A model generated the notes under the pieces. That model made no database searches and was not told where the DNA came from. It saw only the letters and a list, made by a program, of their open reading frames with translations. A program made the translations under genes and the position numbers. This document shows positions 63,053-64,000 of a stretch of 64,000 nt of DNA, one piece after another (the stretch's first letter is position 1; each line of letters begins with the position of its first letter). Location: NCBI GenBank assembly GCA_032250905.1, contig JAVVEQ010000004.1, forward strand, positions 62,001 through 126,000. Direction: 5' to 3'. This DNA comes from Desulfotignum sp032250905 (GTDB taxonomy: Bacteria; Desulfobacterota; Desulfobacteria; Desulfobacterales; Desulfobacteraceae).

Positions 63053-64000
63053 TTATTCTCCTTGCTGATTGTTCTCTTCTTCCGGTGGGGGTTCGAATCC
63101 TTCAAGATCCATACCCAGGGAAAGATCCATGGAAGCCAGAACTTCTTTAATTTCATTCAATGATTTTCTACCGAAATTCTTGGTTTTGAGCATTTCATTG
63201 TCTGTTTTCTGAACCAGTTGATAAATGGTATGAATTTTGGCATTTTTAAGACAGTTGGAGCTTCTGACAGACAGTTCCAGCTCATCCACGGAACGATAGA
63301 TATTTTCATTGAATTTGCTGTCCGCGTCTTCACCGTTGTCCTCGGAATAGTCCGGTTCTTTTTCCTCATCAAAATTGATGAATGGGTTCATCTGTTCCTT
63401 GAGAATTTTTGCGGCGTAGGCCACGGCGTTTTCCGGAAGCACACTCCCGTCTGTCCAGACTTCCAGCGTCAGTTTGTCATAGTCTGTTTTCTGGCCGATA
63501 CGGGAAGTACCCACCACATATTTAACGCGCTTGATGGGAGAAAATACTGCGTCAATGGGAATGGTACCAATGGGGGCATCTTCATCCTTATTGGCAGACG
63601 CCAGTGCATATCCTTTGCCGGTCTTGACCACCATCGTCATGTTCAGGACCCCGTTTTTGGAAAGGGAAGCAATATGCTGTTCCGGATTTAAAATTTCAAC
63701 CTTGCCGTCCGGACTGACGATATCCGCGCCTGTAACCTTGGATTCCCCCCTGGCACTGAGTGTGAGTATTCTGTCTTCCACATCATGTGATTTGAGCTTC
63801 AGTTCCTTGAGGTTCAGAATAATTTCAGACACATCCTCGCGGACATCTGAAATGACGCTGTATTCATGCAGGGCATCATCAAACTTGACCGAAACAATTG
63901 CCGCGCCATAGATAGATGATAGAATAATCCTCCTCAGGGAATTGCCAATGGTGATACCATATCCTCTTTCCAGAGGTTCGCATACAAATTTTCCATATGT
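63053..64000 (-). CDS. rpoA: RNA polymerase alpha subunit (5' end off window)
   Basis: 315 residues are visible and the frame stays open to base 64000, so the first ~15-20 residues are outside. The GTG at 63832 is an internal valine: sequence upstream reads FVCEPLERGYGITIGNSLRR, the conserved N-terminal assembly domain. The C-terminal domain (after an acidic linker ~230-250) has RSSNCLKNAKIHTIYQLVQ. It assembles the core polymerase and binds UP elements and activators. Confidence 0.97.
   Translation of the reverse strand, partial: TYGKFVCEPLERGYGITIGNSLRRIILSSIYGAAIVSVKFDDALHEYSVISDVREDVSEIILNLKELKLKSHDVEDRILTLSARGESKVTGADIVSPDGKVEILNPEQHIASLSKNGVLNMTMVVKTGKGYALASANKDEDAPIGTIPIDAVFSPIKRVKYVVGTSRIGQKTDYDKLTLEVWTDGSVLPENAVAYAAKILKEQMNPFINFDEEKEPDYSEDNGEDADSKFNENIYRSVDELELSVRSSNCLKNAKIHTIYQLVQKTDNEMLKTKNFGRKSLNEIKEVLASMDLSLGMDLEGFEPPPEEENNQQGE

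Noticed and set aside
1..64000. CRISPR arrays, IS elements, prophage, tRNA or rRNA genes
   Set aside because: No regularly spaced repeats, transposase or integrase reading frames, or cloverleaf-like/CCA-ending structures were noticed by eye. A dedicated RNA search was not possible, so short RNA genes could be missed.

Overview
The window is a compact, roughly 54 % GC bacterial chromosome segment that most resembles an anaerobic sulfate-reducing member of the Desulfobacterota (Desulfobacterales-like). The suggestion rests on the gene set: a KorDABC 2-oxoacid:ferredoxin oxidoreductase, an ETF with a membrane FeS ETF:menaquinone-type oxidoreductase, a biotin-dependent transcarboxylase-like set, a tungstate-binding protein, selenocysteine synthase and a hemC - cobA/hemD siroheme cluster. 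The taxonomic call is inference. No rRNA, tRNA, CRISPR array, insertion sequence or prophage was seen.

Layout. 1-3117: 3' part of a nucleotide-carrier-like membrane protein fused to HEAT repeats and a cyclic-nucleotide-binding domain. 3102-6348 (minus): an unusual QueC-like / RimK-like ATP-grasp / GNAT trio. 6588-9383: promoters and rplU-rpmA-obgE-nadD-rsfS. 9436-10620: two poorly characterised convergent genes. 10710-16195 (minus): glycosyltransferase, DUF6125-like protein, carboxyltransferase, a 73-residue helper and a biotinylated carboxyltransferase. 16470-20885: korDABC and a PanP-like decarboxylase. 20979-25725 (minus): ilvC, a LOG-family protein with a long N-terminal extension, and a decayed FGGY kinase. 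25978-27366: thioesterase and, convergent to it, tupA. 27532-33832: etfA, etfB, the ETF-linked FeS membrane protein, a FadR-like TetR regulator and a class II aldolase, with palindromes that suggest one regulon. 33854-40092: a small unknown protein, mazG, cvpA, and phoH-pgpH-ybeY-pdxJ. 40079-47434 (minus): HAD phosphatase, S1-domain protein, uvrC, uvrB, AI-2E family permease. 47639-53786: iron-sulfur flavoprotein, rsgA, an S4-domain gene broken by a stop codon, nnrE/D, tsaE, lysC and convergent pyrF. 54003-58776: ilvN, selA, TPR protein, gmhA and a DHS-like protein. 58803-62636: promoter, FmdB-type zinc ribbon, hemC, cobA-hemD, moaA and terminator. 62691-64000 (minus): rplQ and partial rpoA.

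How the genes fit together. ETF and its membrane partner would pass electrons from acyl-CoA dehydrogenases to menaquinone. The adjacent FadR-like repressor probably controls them together with the aldolase, which would tie fatty-acid oxidation to gluconeogenesis. KorDABC, the transcarboxylase-like set and PanP (beta-alanine for CoA) belong to central carbon and CoA metabolism. HemC and CobA-HemD lead to siroheme, which sulfate reducers need for sulfite reductase and for their siroheme-based heme route. TupA, MoaA and SelA are consistent with tungsten/molybdenum- and selenium-dependent oxidoreductases elsewhere in the genome. The least explained pieces are the QueC-like/ATP-grasp/GNAT trio, the carrier-HEAT-cNMP fusion, the extended LOG protein and the DHS-like protein coupled to gmhA.
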